From: a virus
Virus record (IMG/VR): IMGVR_UViG_3300037242_000102
Location: 1-49,359 of that record
Direction: 5' to 3' (one strand)
Length of the DNA stretch: 49,359 nucleotides
The notes under the pieces were generated by a model. It was not told the DNA's origin, searched no databases, and saw only the letters and a program-made list of their open reading frames with translations. The number at the start of each line of letters is the position of its first letter. Position 1 is the first letter of the stretch. Shown one piece after another: positions 32,550 to 39,531 of this stretch. The translations under genes and the position numbers were made by a program.

Positions 32550-33042
32550 CAAAGCATATATGTGAAGACGTTTGGCTTCTCTCGCACCTCCCTCGCTCGA
32601 CCCGTTAACTAAGCTCCACTCGCCTTCCGGGCTCGCTTCGCAGCTTCGCAATGTCAAGTCGCGGCCTCGATGCAATGTATCCGTCCACTGTCGTGGCACG
32701 TCTTCGCATATATGCTCAATGGCTTAGATCGTGTGAACGTTTGCTATTGGGCTTGCATCGGTCTTTTCAGGCCTTTCGGCGCCGGGCCTCCCTTCGCATG
32801 GTAGCTAAGAAGTTTCACTAAGCGGTTTGTTCCGCCGCCGCGCAGCCGATGTGCCATGCAAGCGTTCGCATGATCTAAACTATTTTGCTTGTACCCTTAG
32901 GACGGCTCTGCGCCGCCCCCGCACTGTGGCGGGTGGCTTGCGGCCTTTTCTCGGCGCTTTTGGAAGGCGCTGGGCGGCTCTCACTACCTTTTCCCCTTTT
33001 ACCGGAGGACCGGGTGGAAGCTTGCTTGACCCCTTCCTGGGT

Positions 33043-33076
33043 ACCCATCTAATATAGGAAGTCTTGATGGGTTTTT
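33043..33076 (+). terminator. Terminator-like hairpin, rightward
   Basis: ACCCATC (33043-33049) pairs with GATGGGT (33066-33072), followed by TTTT. The 16-base loop is long. The same bases carry the -10 and -35 of a leftward promoter, so the pairing may instead be an operator. Confidence 0.4.
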
Positions 33077-33079
33077 CAA
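33051..33079 (-). promoter_or_regulatory. Leftward sigma70-type promoter P1
   Basis: Read on the - strand: TTGAAA (33079-33074), 17 bases, TATATT (33056-33051). The 11-base block ATCTAATATAG around the -10 is identical to that of P2. The start point would be near 33044, at the edge of the structured block. Confidence 0.6.
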
Positions 33080-33100
33080 GTGGATGGTGGATTTTTTTGG

Positions 33101-33123
33101 TGCCCCTCGGGGCCTTTTCTTGG
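33101..33123 (+). terminator. Terminator-like hairpin, rightward
   Basis: GCCC-CTCG-GGGC tetraloop hairpin followed by CTTTTCTT on the + strand. Nothing obviously transcribed rightward precedes it, except possible antisense RNA from the structured block. Confidence 0.45.
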
Positions 33124-33149
33124 GAGGGGTTCCTTTCTCCCTCTAATCT

Positions 33150-33178
33150 AATATAGTCACTGTTTGACTAAATTACAA
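33150..33178 (-). promoter_or_regulatory. Leftward sigma70-type promoter P2
   Basis: Read on the - strand: TTGTAA (33178-33173), 17 bases, TATATT (33155-33150), with the same -10 neighbourhood as P1. No gene is visible between 33179 and 33231. Confidence 0.6.
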
Positions 33179-33231
33179 GGGGTCTTTTTGAAATTTGTGG
33201 AATATCAATGGGTTAAGGCTCATATTAAATT

Positions 33232-33432
33232 TTATGAAATTCCGTCACTTTTTCCAAATTCTTCAATGATTTCTTGTTTTCCCTCGGCCGCTCGCGCAGC
33301 GAGTATTTGCCTGTTGTCGGCCTCGCGCCGCAGTTTCTTGCAAACCTGCTTCGCTTCGGCCCGCTTTCCCCAATAACCGCCACCGTTTTTGGCACCCCCG
33401 TGCTCGGTGCGCGTGTGCTTTCCCTCACTCAT
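33232..33432 (-). CDS. Small basic conserved-looking phage protein
   Basis: 66 residues; starts in an ATGA overlap. EHGGAKNGGGYWGKRAEAK is a pattern I have seen in small early phage proteins; the rest is Lys/Arg/Glu-rich helix. A competing frame at 33225-33428 lacks this and is discarded. Confidence 0.6.
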   Translation of the reverse strand: MSEGKHTRTEHGGAKNGGGYWGKRAEAKQVCKKLRREADNRQILAARAAEGKQEIIEEFGKSDGIS

Positions 33433-33632
33433 AGTCGATAAAACTCCTCGATTATCTCGTCGAATAGCTCGCCCTCGGCCGCTTGCGCGATGAACTTACG
33501 CTTTAGCTCGATCCGATTGCTCAAGCTCGCGACGACGGACGAGGCAATGAGAAGCTTGCGCTCTAGCACCTCGACCTCTTGCTCCATGTTCTGCTTAAGT
33601 TGGCGTAGCAGGTCCGCGTCCATATAGGTCAT
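33429..33632 (-). CDS. Small coiled-coil protein
   Basis: 67 residues, almost all heptad-like helix (LLRQLKQNMEQEVEVLERK, SLSNRIELKRKFIAQ). ATGA overlaps on both sides place it in one operon with its neighbours. Confidence 0.6.
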   Translation of the reverse strand: MTYMDADLLRQLKQNMEQEVEVLERKLLIASSVVASLSNRIELKRKFIAQAAEGELFDEIIEEFYRL

Positions 33633-33898
33633 TGTCTCGTTTCTCCCGGTTGAAGTTCAAGTCTCTGCCGTATCTTCTCGCGCTCGACCGCCTCGATGCC
33701 GATCGCGTGGATTAGGCGCGTCTCGGCTCGGTCAACCACCTGCCACGCGAAGCGGGCGGCCTCGGCCGCCAGTTCCTTGTCTATGGCGGCAAGGGCTTTG
33801 TCCACGCGCCGGGTTGACTTGATCGCGATCGCGGTTGCCGTCTCCCACACTTGGTGAGCGATGGCACGATTGGTGACAAGCTTGCCATACTTTTTCAT
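33629..33898 (-). CDS. Small helical early protein
   Basis: 89 residues, Ala/Lys/Glu-rich helices (AAIDKELAAEAARFAWQVVD, EREKIRQRLELQPGE). GAGG lies 6 bases before the ATG. No family. Confidence 0.6.
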   Translation of the reverse strand: MKKYGKLVTNRAIAHQVWETATAIAIKSTRRVDKALAAIDKELAAEAARFAWQVVDRAETRLIHAIGIEAVEREKIRQRLELQPGETRQ

Positions 33899-33926
33899 GA
33901 CAGCCTCACGCCGCTAGAAGGAACAA

Positions 33927-34226
33927 TCATGGAACTTTCCTTAAAAATGTGATGTTGTAGAGGCCCTCTTTGTTTGAGCGCATCGGCGAATTGTTCCAAT
34001 AATCGTTCGGATTTTTCGGCCCAGACGGCGGATTGTAGACCGAACGCTCGGGTGCCCGCAATATTTCGAAAGCGGACGTCGCGGGCTGGCTGAAGTAGCC
34101 CTGCCAATAGAGAAAGCCGACCAGGCCCGCAGGCGGCGCGGCAACGATCGCCGCGTAAAGCGCGATGGCGAGGTATCGACGCCACCGGCTCGGTGCACGT
34201 TGTAACGGGCTGTTAAAGAATGTCAT
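33927..34226 (-). CDS. Single-pass membrane protein
   Basis: 99 residues from the ATG at 34226, behind GGGAGAAGGGTG. A basic N-terminus (RAPSRWRRYLAIALYAAIVA) leads into a membrane segment ending in GLVGFLYW; the C-terminal 60 residues are Pro/Asn-rich and probably outside. A competing frame (33895-34185) is discarded. Confidence 0.6.
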   Translation of the reverse strand: MTFFNSPLQRAPSRWRRYLAIALYAAIVAAPPAGLVGFLYWQGYFSQPATSAFEILRAPERSVYNPPSGPKNPNDYWNNSPMRSNKEGLYNITFLRKVP

Positions 34227-34446
34227 CACCCTTCTCCCACATAACTGACAGTGACCCGTCGAGATGCCACTTTGCGACAATCTGATGCCCACCCTCGACG
34301 AGGTAGCGCATGGTTAGACAATCGTTCTTATCTGCCGACTTCGGATAAATTTCGAAGGCGACAAACCAACCGGCAAACAGTGTTGCCGCAAGGGGGAAGT
34401 ATGCGTCCACTGCCGCGAGCCATGCCCAAATCCCACAGTCGATCAT
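34213..34446 (-). CDS. Small early protein with hydrophobic N-terminus
   Basis: 77 residues from the ATG at 34446, directly behind AGGAGGAAAGG. Residues 3-32 are hydrophobic (WAWLAAVDAYFPLAATLFAG); the rest is polar with beta character. It overlaps the next gene by 14 bases. Confidence 0.6.
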   Translation of the reverse strand: MIDCGIWAWLAAVDAYFPLAATLFAGWFVAFEIYPKSADKNDCLTMRYLVEGGHQIVAKWHLDGSLSVMWEKGDDIL

Positions 34447-34456
34447 CCTTTCCTCC

Positions 34457-34687
34457 TCATGGTAGGCCGGTCCACGCACGCCACGCGTCATAGTCGGCAT
34501 CGTTCTCGCGCAGCACATAGAGGCGCCAAATGTGAAAGCGTATCTCCCATTGCTGCGCGTAGGTTAACACCGGCCACGTGTGGATGTATTGCGGCTGATA
34601 GGTGCTCATTTTTTGCCCTTCCTCGGGGAGGCCGCGCAGGCGCATATTCCACACCTGCGCGAAATTGGCAACCGGCCGGGATTTCAT
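34457..34687 (-). CDS. Small early protein with two possible starts
   Basis: 76 residues from the ATGA overlap at 34687, or 50 residues from the ATG at 34609 (MSTYQPQYIHTWPVLTYAQQ). Both starts are preceded by the identical block GGAAGGGCAAAAAATGA, a duplicated translation-initiation segment. The C-terminal part has aromatic helices. The duplication suggests that two small genes may once have stood here. Confidence 0.55.
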   Translation of the reverse strand: MKSRPVANFAQVWNMRLRGLPEEGQKMSTYQPQYIHTWPVLTYAQQWEIRFHIWRLYVLRENDADYDAWRAWTGLP

Positions 34688-34962
34688 TTTTTGCCCTTCC
34701 GCGGGAAGATCGAGCGGCCCATCTGCTTTTTGGGTTGCGGCGCGCGCATGTGGCCGGTGTCAAACTCGCCATTCGAGCCGTCAGTGAAACTGACCAGATA
34801 GCTCTCTTGGATAATTGGCCCCTGCGCGGTCGCGCTCGGCGCGCGCATCAACTTGACGATGACGCCGGGCATCCAAATCTTCTCGCTCTGCATCGGAGCC
34901 TTGTATCTGTTGCGCAGGACTTCGACCGGGGTTCCGTCGCCGTAGGTTCTCACGAATGCCAT
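34684..34962 (-). CDS. SH3-like protein, paralogue of the late tandem-repeat protein
   Basis: 92 residues from the ATG at 34962, after AAGGGAAAG. MAFVRTYGDGTPVEVL, then KIWMPGVIVKLMRAP and YLVSFTDGSNGEFDTGHMR match, in order, MTFVRQWANGQVVEV, PVWIPAIVTN and YTVALPDGSLRPFDVRYIR of the 7453-7926 protein. One barrel domain plus a basic tail (FPRKGKK). A role in binding protein tails, RNA or DNA is possible but unshown. Confidence 0.65.
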   Translation of the reverse strand: MAFVRTYGDGTPVEVLRNRYKAPMQSEKIWMPGVIVKLMRAPSATAQGPIIQESYLVSFTDGSNGEFDTGHMRAPQPKKQMGRSIFPRKGKK

Positions 34963-34963
34963 A

Positions 34964-35137
34964 TCAATCTTTCCCTTCATCAACGATTTCGTTCAGCCTT
35001 TTTCGGCCGTCCTGCCAGCCCCTCGCCCACACATTGTGAAGAGGATCAACTGGCCAATAGGGGTTGTAGGCATATGGAACGCGGCACGAGAACCCCGCCC
35101 ACAGGCCGTCTAGGTAGGTTAGAACTTCAGTTTTCAT
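34964..35137 (-). CDS. RMF-like small protein (ribosome modulation factor type)
   Basis: 57 residues: YLDGLWAGFSCRVPYAYNPY, then HNVWARGWQDGRKRLNEI. A GxxAG helix, an NPY turn and a WxxGWxxGR helix are the landmarks of RMF and RMF-like small proteins. In bacteria RMF dimerises and silences ribosomes; a phage copy could affect translation. It lies within overlapping early genes (11-base overlap upstream, 1-base gap downstream). Confidence 0.5.
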   Translation of the reverse strand: MKTEVLTYLDGLWAGFSCRVPYAYNPYWPVDPLHNVWARGWQDGRKRLNEIVDEGKD

Positions 35138-35342
35138 GCTTCACCGATTTAGTAGGCCTTAACCATCCACCGGCATTCCAGAAGTTGACATACCGGGCCA
35201 CCTGATTGAGGGTCCGGCGCGAACCAATCCATTCGCCATCGACGAAAATGTCGATACCCTGTCTGGCGCTGTTGTCCTTGGCGTAGTAAGGCCGGATTTC
35301 GACAATGATCTCCGGCCCCGCGGAACCATAGAAGCCTTTCAT
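35127..35342 (-). CDS. Small early protein
   Basis: 71 residues from the ATGA overlap at 35342. EIIVEIRPYYAKDNSARQGI, FVDGEWIGSRRTLNQVARYV indicate an alpha/beta domain of unknown family. The longer in-frame reading to 35507 overlaps the upstream gene and is rejected. Confidence 0.6.
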   Translation of the reverse strand: MKGFYGSAGPEIIVEIRPYYAKDNSARQGIDIFVDGEWIGSRRTLNQVARYVNFWNAGGWLRPTKSVKHEN

Positions 35343-35998
35343 TTCACGACCTCGGGCATATTCTCCTCGGCCCACTTCAGGCAGTCTTCGCACAGGCCGG
35401 AGCGCACGTGTTTGTCCGCATACTCGAATGTCGAAAATTGGAAGTTTGGCCCCATACAATTGGGATTGCGGGTGATCTCGGTAGGTGGTTTCCCGCAACC
35501 GACGCACGTTGTGTATTTGAAGATATTCAACCCGGACGCCACGACGAACGGTCGCTCCGCGTTTTCCAATTCAGGCTCGGTGGTCTTCTCGCGGTCCTTG
35601 AACTTCTCTTCGGCGTATTTGCCATGCGCTTCCAACATGCGCTCAAAGTTCTCCTCGTCGAGACGAAAGAACAAGGCCACGTAGCGTTCAAACTCGACGT
35701 CTGAAACTCGTGAGGCGCGCTTGATGGCATAGGCCACGCGAAGCAATTGCGAAATTGCATACGAAGCCCGTGTGGCACTGTTGCCCAACAAGGCCTTATA
35801 TTCGTCGGGCCCATGGCCGAGGACCATGCAATACAGGTCATAGTTGCGATCGAGGGCGGCGTGAATGTCGCCCTGCGCCTTGTTGAAAATGTCGGTTAGC
35901 ATCTGCGTATCGTTGACACCAAGGTTCGCCTTGATGTGCTCTCTCATTTCCTCTTGAGACATGTTCAGCATCTCTTCGGTCATTAGTTCATCGCTCAT
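35339..35998 (-). CDS. Helical protein with C-terminal zinc ribbon
   Basis: 219 residues. Residues 1-150 are acidic helices (SDELMTEEMLNMSQEEMREH, EFERYVALFFRLDEENFER). The C-terminus has CVGCGKPP and, about 35 residues later, CEDCLKW, a probable zinc site. No family recognised. It overlaps both neighbours. Confidence 0.65.
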   Translation of the reverse strand: MSDELMTEEMLNMSQEEMREHIKANLGVNDTQMLTDIFNKAQGDIHAALDRNYDLYCMVLGHGPDEYKALLGNSATRASYAISQLLRVAYAIKRASRVSDVEFERYVALFFRLDEENFERMLEAHGKYAEEKFKDREKTTEPELENAERPFVVASGLNIFKYTTCVGCGKPPTEITRNPNCMGPNFQFSTFEYADKHVRSGLCEDCLKWAEENMPEVVK

Positions 35999-36167
35999 TG
36001 CTCACCTGTGGTACGAACACCCAGTCATGTGACCGCTTGTTCCAGTAGTCGATCAAGGCAATAAATGCCTCACGGTTGGGCATGGTGATTTCGCATGCCA
36101 TTGTTCGGTTCCATATCACCAGCTGCGGAGCACCGATGAGCACTCGCAGATACCTGAAGCGTTTCAT
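35988..36167 (-). CDS. Small early protein
   Basis: 59 residues from the ATG at 36167, behind GGGAGGATG. LRVLIGAPQLVIWNRTM and IALIDYWNKRSHDWVFVP suggest a compact alpha/beta unit. Unknown. Confidence 0.55.
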   Translation of the reverse strand: MKRFRYLRVLIGAPQLVIWNRTMACEITMPNREAFIALIDYWNKRSHDWVFVPQVSNER

Positions 36168-36289
36168 AGCATCCTCCCAATCGCCAGGGCCGGAAGCCAC
36201 AAACATAGGAAGGCGGCCAGTGGCAAGTAAAACCGCCAGTGATACCGAGCGTACCACCATGCGGCATGCTGTACGAAAAACAGGGTCAC
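36164..36289 (-). CDS. Small membrane protein
   Basis: 41 residues from a GTG that overlaps the upstream stop (GTGA); AAAGGTGG precedes it. An aromatic start (FFVQHAAWWYARYHW) is followed by one membrane helix (YLPLAAFLCLWLPALAIG). Confidence 0.5.
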   Translation of the reverse strand: MTLFFVQHAAWWYARYHWRFYLPLAAFLCLWLPALAIGRML

Positions 36290-36531
36290 GACGCTACCCA
36301 CCTTTCCAGTTTGCGAACGGCGACGCCGAGCCACGCATGCGCCACGTGCATGACGAAGAGCACAGACCACGCGGCCACGGCCTTATGGAGCCCCGGCTGC
36401 ATCACGTTGTGAAAGAGGGCCTCGGCTGGCTCTTGTTCCTCGAACCATCCGCGCCCGTTGCATTCCCCACACAGGTAGCGGCCTTGAAGGGCGGTGCCCT
36501 TGCAGGCACCGCAAATAATACGCCTGGTCAT
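36286..36531 (-). CDS. DnaJ-type zinc-finger protein with membrane segment
   Basis: 81 residues from the ATGA overlap at 36531. CGACKGTALQGRYLCGECNG is a single CxxCxG...CxxCxG finger like half of the DnaJ cysteine-rich domain. A helix with VLFVMHVAHAWLGVAV follows. Such lone fingers occur in small phage proteins; a link to chaperones is speculation. Confidence 0.55.
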   Translation of the reverse strand: MTRRIICGACKGTALQGRYLCGECNGRGWFEEQEPAEALFHNVMQPGLHKAVAAWSVLFVMHVAHAWLGVAVRKLERWVAS

Positions 36532-36776
36532 CCACCGTTCCCTTCGTCGTCTTGCTGGACACTGACGGCGACCTTGCCGCCAGAAATTTCGATAGTGGAA
36601 CGTCCGTCGCTCACGACACAATGAAGATTGCCGCCGCTCAGAAGCGCCCGGGCCATCTTGGTGCCGATAGCTTGCTCGTGAATTGCGTGAGCATTATCTT
36701 CGACGGCCTTAAACCTAGTCATGATTGCCGCGGCGTCACAGGTGGCGACCGTTACGGCCTTTGATTTGCGTGCCAT
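36528..36776 (-). CDS. Small early protein
   Basis: 82 residues; GAGGAGA before the ATG. A helix (TRFKAVEDNAHAIHEQAIGT) is followed by beta strands (LHCVVSDGRSTIEISGGKVA). Function unknown. The 51 bases upstream (36777-36827) hold only its ribosome-binding site. Confidence 0.6.
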   Translation of the reverse strand: MARKSKAVTVATCDAAAIMTRFKAVEDNAHAIHEQAIGTKMARALLSGGNLHCVVSDGRSTIEISGGKVAVSVQQDDEGNGG

Positions 36777-36827
36777 TACAATTCTCCTCGATATGTTATG
36801 TGTGATGGATGCAATACCCGGTCTCGA

Positions 36828-37163
36828 TCAGATGCGCGGCAGTGCGTCCGTAATGTCCTGCAGCGTCCAAGCGAGGCCGCTGTCGATTAAGTCTTGGAAA
36901 AAGGACACGATGTCCTCTTGTTCCATGTCGCCTTGTTCGTATGCGATGATGCGATCATACATCGCTATCAGTTTCGGGTCAGGGCGGCAATTCAAATTTA
37001 CGGTGCCGTCAGGACCCTTGATGTTGCATTCGACGTCGGTGAACGTGTATTTGGTGGCCATCTTCTGACCCTTTCGATCATAAACCTTACCGGACTTGAC
37101 GATGCGAGGCCGGAACCTTGGGGTTCTAACGGCCTTCGCGATGGGGTTTTTCCGGTTTCTCAT
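36828..37163 (-). CDS. Early protein with basic N-terminal peptide
   Basis: 111 residues from the ATG at 37163, or 77 residues from the ATG at 37061, which has GAAAGGG at good distance. The upstream part, MRNRKNPIAKAVRTPRFRP, is a basic peptide pattern that I recall as a separate tiny protein in many phages; here it runs in frame into the acidic helical protein (MATKYTFTDVECN...). Either the two are fused or the second start is also used. The promoter at 37170-37198 would give a transcript starting at or very near 37163, which favours the inner start. Confidence 0.5.
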   Translation of the reverse strand: MRNRKNPIAKAVRTPRFRPRIVKSGKVYDRKGQKMATKYTFTDVECNIKGPDGTVNLNCRPDPKLIAMYDRIIAYEQGDMEQEDIVSFFQDLIDSGLAWTLQDITDALPRI

Positions 37164-37169
37164 ACACCC

Positions 37170-37198
37170 TATGTAGGGATCAGGGCGAAGAGTGTCAA
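37170..37198 (-). promoter_or_regulatory. Leftward sigma70-type promoter
   Basis: Read on the - strand: TTGACA (37198-37193), 17 bases, TACATA (37175-37170). A consensus -35 with a modest -10. It would feed the small-gene operon left of 37163. Confidence 0.4.
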
Positions 37199-37338
37199 GG
37201 CCTTTGCGCGGTTTTAAGTTGCCACGCGCGGCACCGGTCACGGTTTCGAGTGCACCAGCGCCCCTGTAGGCCCCCGAGGGAGATTTGCGACCAGGGCGAC
37301 CACCGATGGAAGCCAAGCCAGCATAGGATGGTTTTCAC
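37195..37338 (-). CDS. Small DUF1660-like protein
   Basis: 47 residues from a GTG behind GGGAGGGGG. VKTILCWLGFHRWSPW followed by Arg/Cys-rich residues (RWCTRNRDRCR) resembles small phage proteins with a CxxGFHRW start and a Cys knuckle. The longer in-frame reading to 37395 lacks a ribosome-binding site. Confidence 0.5.
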   Translation of the reverse strand: MKTILCWLGFHRWSPWSQISLGGLQGRWCTRNRDRCRAWQLKTAQRP

Positions 37339-37420
37339 AGCTGCGCCCCCTCCCACCTTTCCCGCCTGTGGCGACGCCACCCAGACTAAGGCCAAAGCCT
37401 TGAATCAGCTTCAAAAAATG

Positions 37421-39166
37421 TCATTTCACACCTCCAAGTAGTTTCTCCATTTCGGGATCGATCACCGTGTCGCCACCTTCGGCGGCCGGGTTCTCAATCG
37501 CTCGGCGTATTTCGTCGAACGTCAAACTCGCAATGTCCTTCCGGTGGCGCAGGACCCTCAATATCTTGGCGTCAACGGTGTTCATCCCGATCAAATCATG
37601 GATCGTGAGCGTCCCCTTCATGCCGCCACGGTGTCCACGATCTTCCGCTTGAACGCGCTCGATGTAATTGAACGAGTTGGAGAAAAAGATCATGGTCTGG
37701 GCGACCTGAAGACCGTCGAGACCGGTGCCGCCCATTTGAGCGTTAGAGACAAAGAAGCGGCGTTGACCGCTCACAAACATCTGCTTATTTTTGGCGTTCA
37801 CTTCGGCCGCATTCAAACCGTAATAAGTCGCGACCGTGTGCCTGCCAAACTCGACTTCGAGGCGCTTGGTGATGGTCTCGATGTCGTGAGTGAAGCGCCC
37901 CCAGATGACAACCTGCCCCTGAGATTGCTTCACGATGTCAATCATGGCGTCGAGCCGCTCACCCTTCCCGATCTCGACAAGGCCGCTACCATCTGGCGCA
38001 GGTAGAAACCCACACGTGATTTGCTGCAGGCGCATCATCGCCGTCATGGCATTTTTGACATCTAGTTTTTGATCGGGTGCGAGGTTCACCATCCACGTCT
38101 CGCGCAGTTCATCGTATTTGGCGCGCGTCTCCGGTGCCAGCTGGAACCGGCGCTGCGCATAGATTTTCGGTGGCAGCTGCAGGTTCGTCTCCGCTTTTGT
38201 GAGGCGATCTGTATAGGGTGCCACAAGCGCCCAAAACTCCTCGGTGTTCTTTTGGTCGATTGGGGTGCGGCCATCGTAACCACCGAGCACACAGAAGTGG
38301 CCGATGAACGACGTCACATAGCGGTAGCCGAGGATTTTCCAGTTCAGAAAATAGAACTGGCTCCAACAGCCGAGCGCATCGCCGGGTGAGCCCGTCATGA
38401 TCCGCTTATAGCGGATCAGGTCCACGAGACCTTCAACCTTTTGCTTGCTGCTCGACCAGCCAATCAGTTTCTTAGTGCGGTCGCTCTCGTGACGCCGAAA
38501 CCGGTGTGCCTCGTCGATGACGCAAAACATCTTGTTTGGGCCGTGTGCGAGCGCGAAGTCTTTCAGCGTCTCGAACATCTTTGAGCGCAGCATGTCGGTG
38601 GTGCCGACAACGAGCGTGAAGCCCTTGTTCACGTAGTCGAACCTTTTCTGCTTGCGCAACAGGATCGTGGTGATCGGAAATGAACGATCCCAATACATGG
38701 GCAGCTGTTCGTCAATCCACTGAGCGTCAACGCCGATCGGCGCAATCACGATGCCGCCTGTTATGAGGCCCGCGGCATGGAGCATCCCCATATTGACGAT
38801 TGCCAGGGAAGTTTTGCCCAATCCACATTCATGAAAGTAGGCGCGGGCTTCGTCACCCCAATGCTCCCGGAGTGTCGCCTTGTGAAAGTCATACATGGGT
38901 CCTGGGTAAATGAACTCGGGCGGCGCCTCCGGCGCGTCCGGCATGCCGACGCGGGCGAGCCCGTCAATTGTGCTCGTCTCGCCAACGAAGTCAAACTCAA
39001 GATCGGATGCGTGTAGAATGCGCAGGTTCGAGGGAGATGCCTCGAAACGGCATCCCCCCTCGCCCCACGACTTTCTACCACTAAGTTGGGTGGCAAGGGA
39101 GAGCCATCTAATAGGAAGTGGCCCGACCGCCACAGCATGGTCCTTTCCAATAATAACCTTGATCAT
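37421..39166 (-). CDS. SNF2-family helicase
   Basis: 581 residues, the right size for a minimal phage SF2 translocase. Motif I ECGLGKTSLA (about residue 112), motif II VIDEAHRFRRH, motif III TGSPGDALG, a motif IV region at QVVIWGRFTHDIE, motif V with GGTGLDGLQVA and motif VI QAEDRGHRGG. Phage members act in replication, recombination or genome remodelling. It starts in an ATGA overlap with a DNA-binding protein gene. Confidence 0.85.
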   Translation of the reverse strand: MIKVIIGKDHAVAVGPLPIRWLSLATQLSGRKSWGEGGCRFEASPSNLRILHASDLEFDFVGETSTIDGLARVGMPDAPEAPPEFIYPGPMYDFHKATLREHWGDEARAYFHECGLGKTSLAIVNMGMLHAAGLITGGIVIAPIGVDAQWIDEQLPMYWDRSFPITTILLRKQKRFDYVNKGFTLVVGTTDMLRSKMFETLKDFALAHGPNKMFCVIDEAHRFRRHESDRTKKLIGWSSSKQKVEGLVDLIRYKRIMTGSPGDALGCWSQFYFLNWKILGYRYVTSFIGHFCVLGGYDGRTPIDQKNTEEFWALVAPYTDRLTKAETNLQLPPKIYAQRRFQLAPETRAKYDELRETWMVNLAPDQKLDVKNAMTAMMRLQQITCGFLPAPDGSGLVEIGKGERLDAMIDIVKQSQGQVVIWGRFTHDIETITKRLEVEFGRHTVATYYGLNAAEVNAKNKQMFVSGQRRFFVSNAQMGGTGLDGLQVAQTMIFFSNSFNYIERVQAEDRGHRGGMKGTLTIHDLIGMNTVDAKILRVLRHRKDIASLTFDEIRRAIENPAAEGGDTVIDPEMEKLLGGVK

Positions 39167-39531
39167 ATGTCGAGCCTTTTTGCGAAACTATGAAATTGAT
39201 GGCAGGCGGTTTCGGAGGAAGCAAAACCAAACCGGTCTGCAACGTTCTCCCAATCGACCTGTCTCGTACCGCCAGCCGCTTCGATTGCCACCCTCATGCG
39301 ACGATGACGCGCCTGATACCATTCGGGAATTGCCCTATGGGCCGGGCGTGGGAGACGCACGGGCGTCAGACCATGGTAGTTGACATACCGTGAATAGATG
39401 CTCGCCGTGACCCACGGGTATTGGGCTGTGATCTCTTTCCACATCAAGCCGCTTTTGCGCAGCTCGGTGATGCGGTCAAAGTTCTCAGCCCAACGCTTTG
39501 CATCCGTATAAGCCTTCCTTCGCTCAGTCAC
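39163..39531 (-). CDS. Small DNA-binding-type (HTH) protein
   Basis: 122 residues from a GTG at 39531, 8 bases after GGAGAA. FDRITELRKSGLMWKEITAQ and YPWVTASIYSRYVNYHGL form a helix-turn-helix-like segment; a second is at VDWENVADRFGFASSETACH. It sits between the zinc-finger protein and the helicase and may regulate or load replication proteins (inference). Confidence 0.55.
   Translation of the reverse strand: MTERRKAYTDAKRWAENFDRITELRKSGLMWKEITAQYPWVTASIYSRYVNYHGLTPVRLPRPAHRAIPEWYQARHRRMRVAIEAAGGTRQVDWENVADRFGFASSETACHQFHSFAKRLDI

Larger units (their letters stand above)
31500..33044 (-). ncRNA. Candidate large structured non-coding RNA (interrupted by an endonuclease VII gene)
   Basis: About 1.5 kb with no protein gene except one at 32139-32426. 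Long pairings: 31815-31829/31877-31891, 31896-31910/31954-31968, 31998-32013/32091-32106, 32444-32461/32532-32549 (18 bp, perfect), 32554-32570/32699-32715 and 32724-32739/32863-32878, plus local hairpins (31721-31727/31746-31752; 32822-32835). Two matched leftward promoters lie at its right end. Read leftward, loops are purine-rich and 32771-32780 forms a GCC-GAAA-GGC tetraloop. Against this, the mismatches in three long stems are G-U only on the + strand, so the strand is not certain. CCTGAACCATGC occurs twice (31697, 31940). Size and phage context recall GOLLD/ROOL-type RNAs; no homology is claimed. Confidence 0.5.

Noticed and set aside
32427-32699. 91-codon in-frame N-terminal extension of the endonuclease VII gene
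   Set aside because: It reads through the 18-bp inverted repeat and has no ribosome-binding site; the ATG at 32426 has one and fits the family length.
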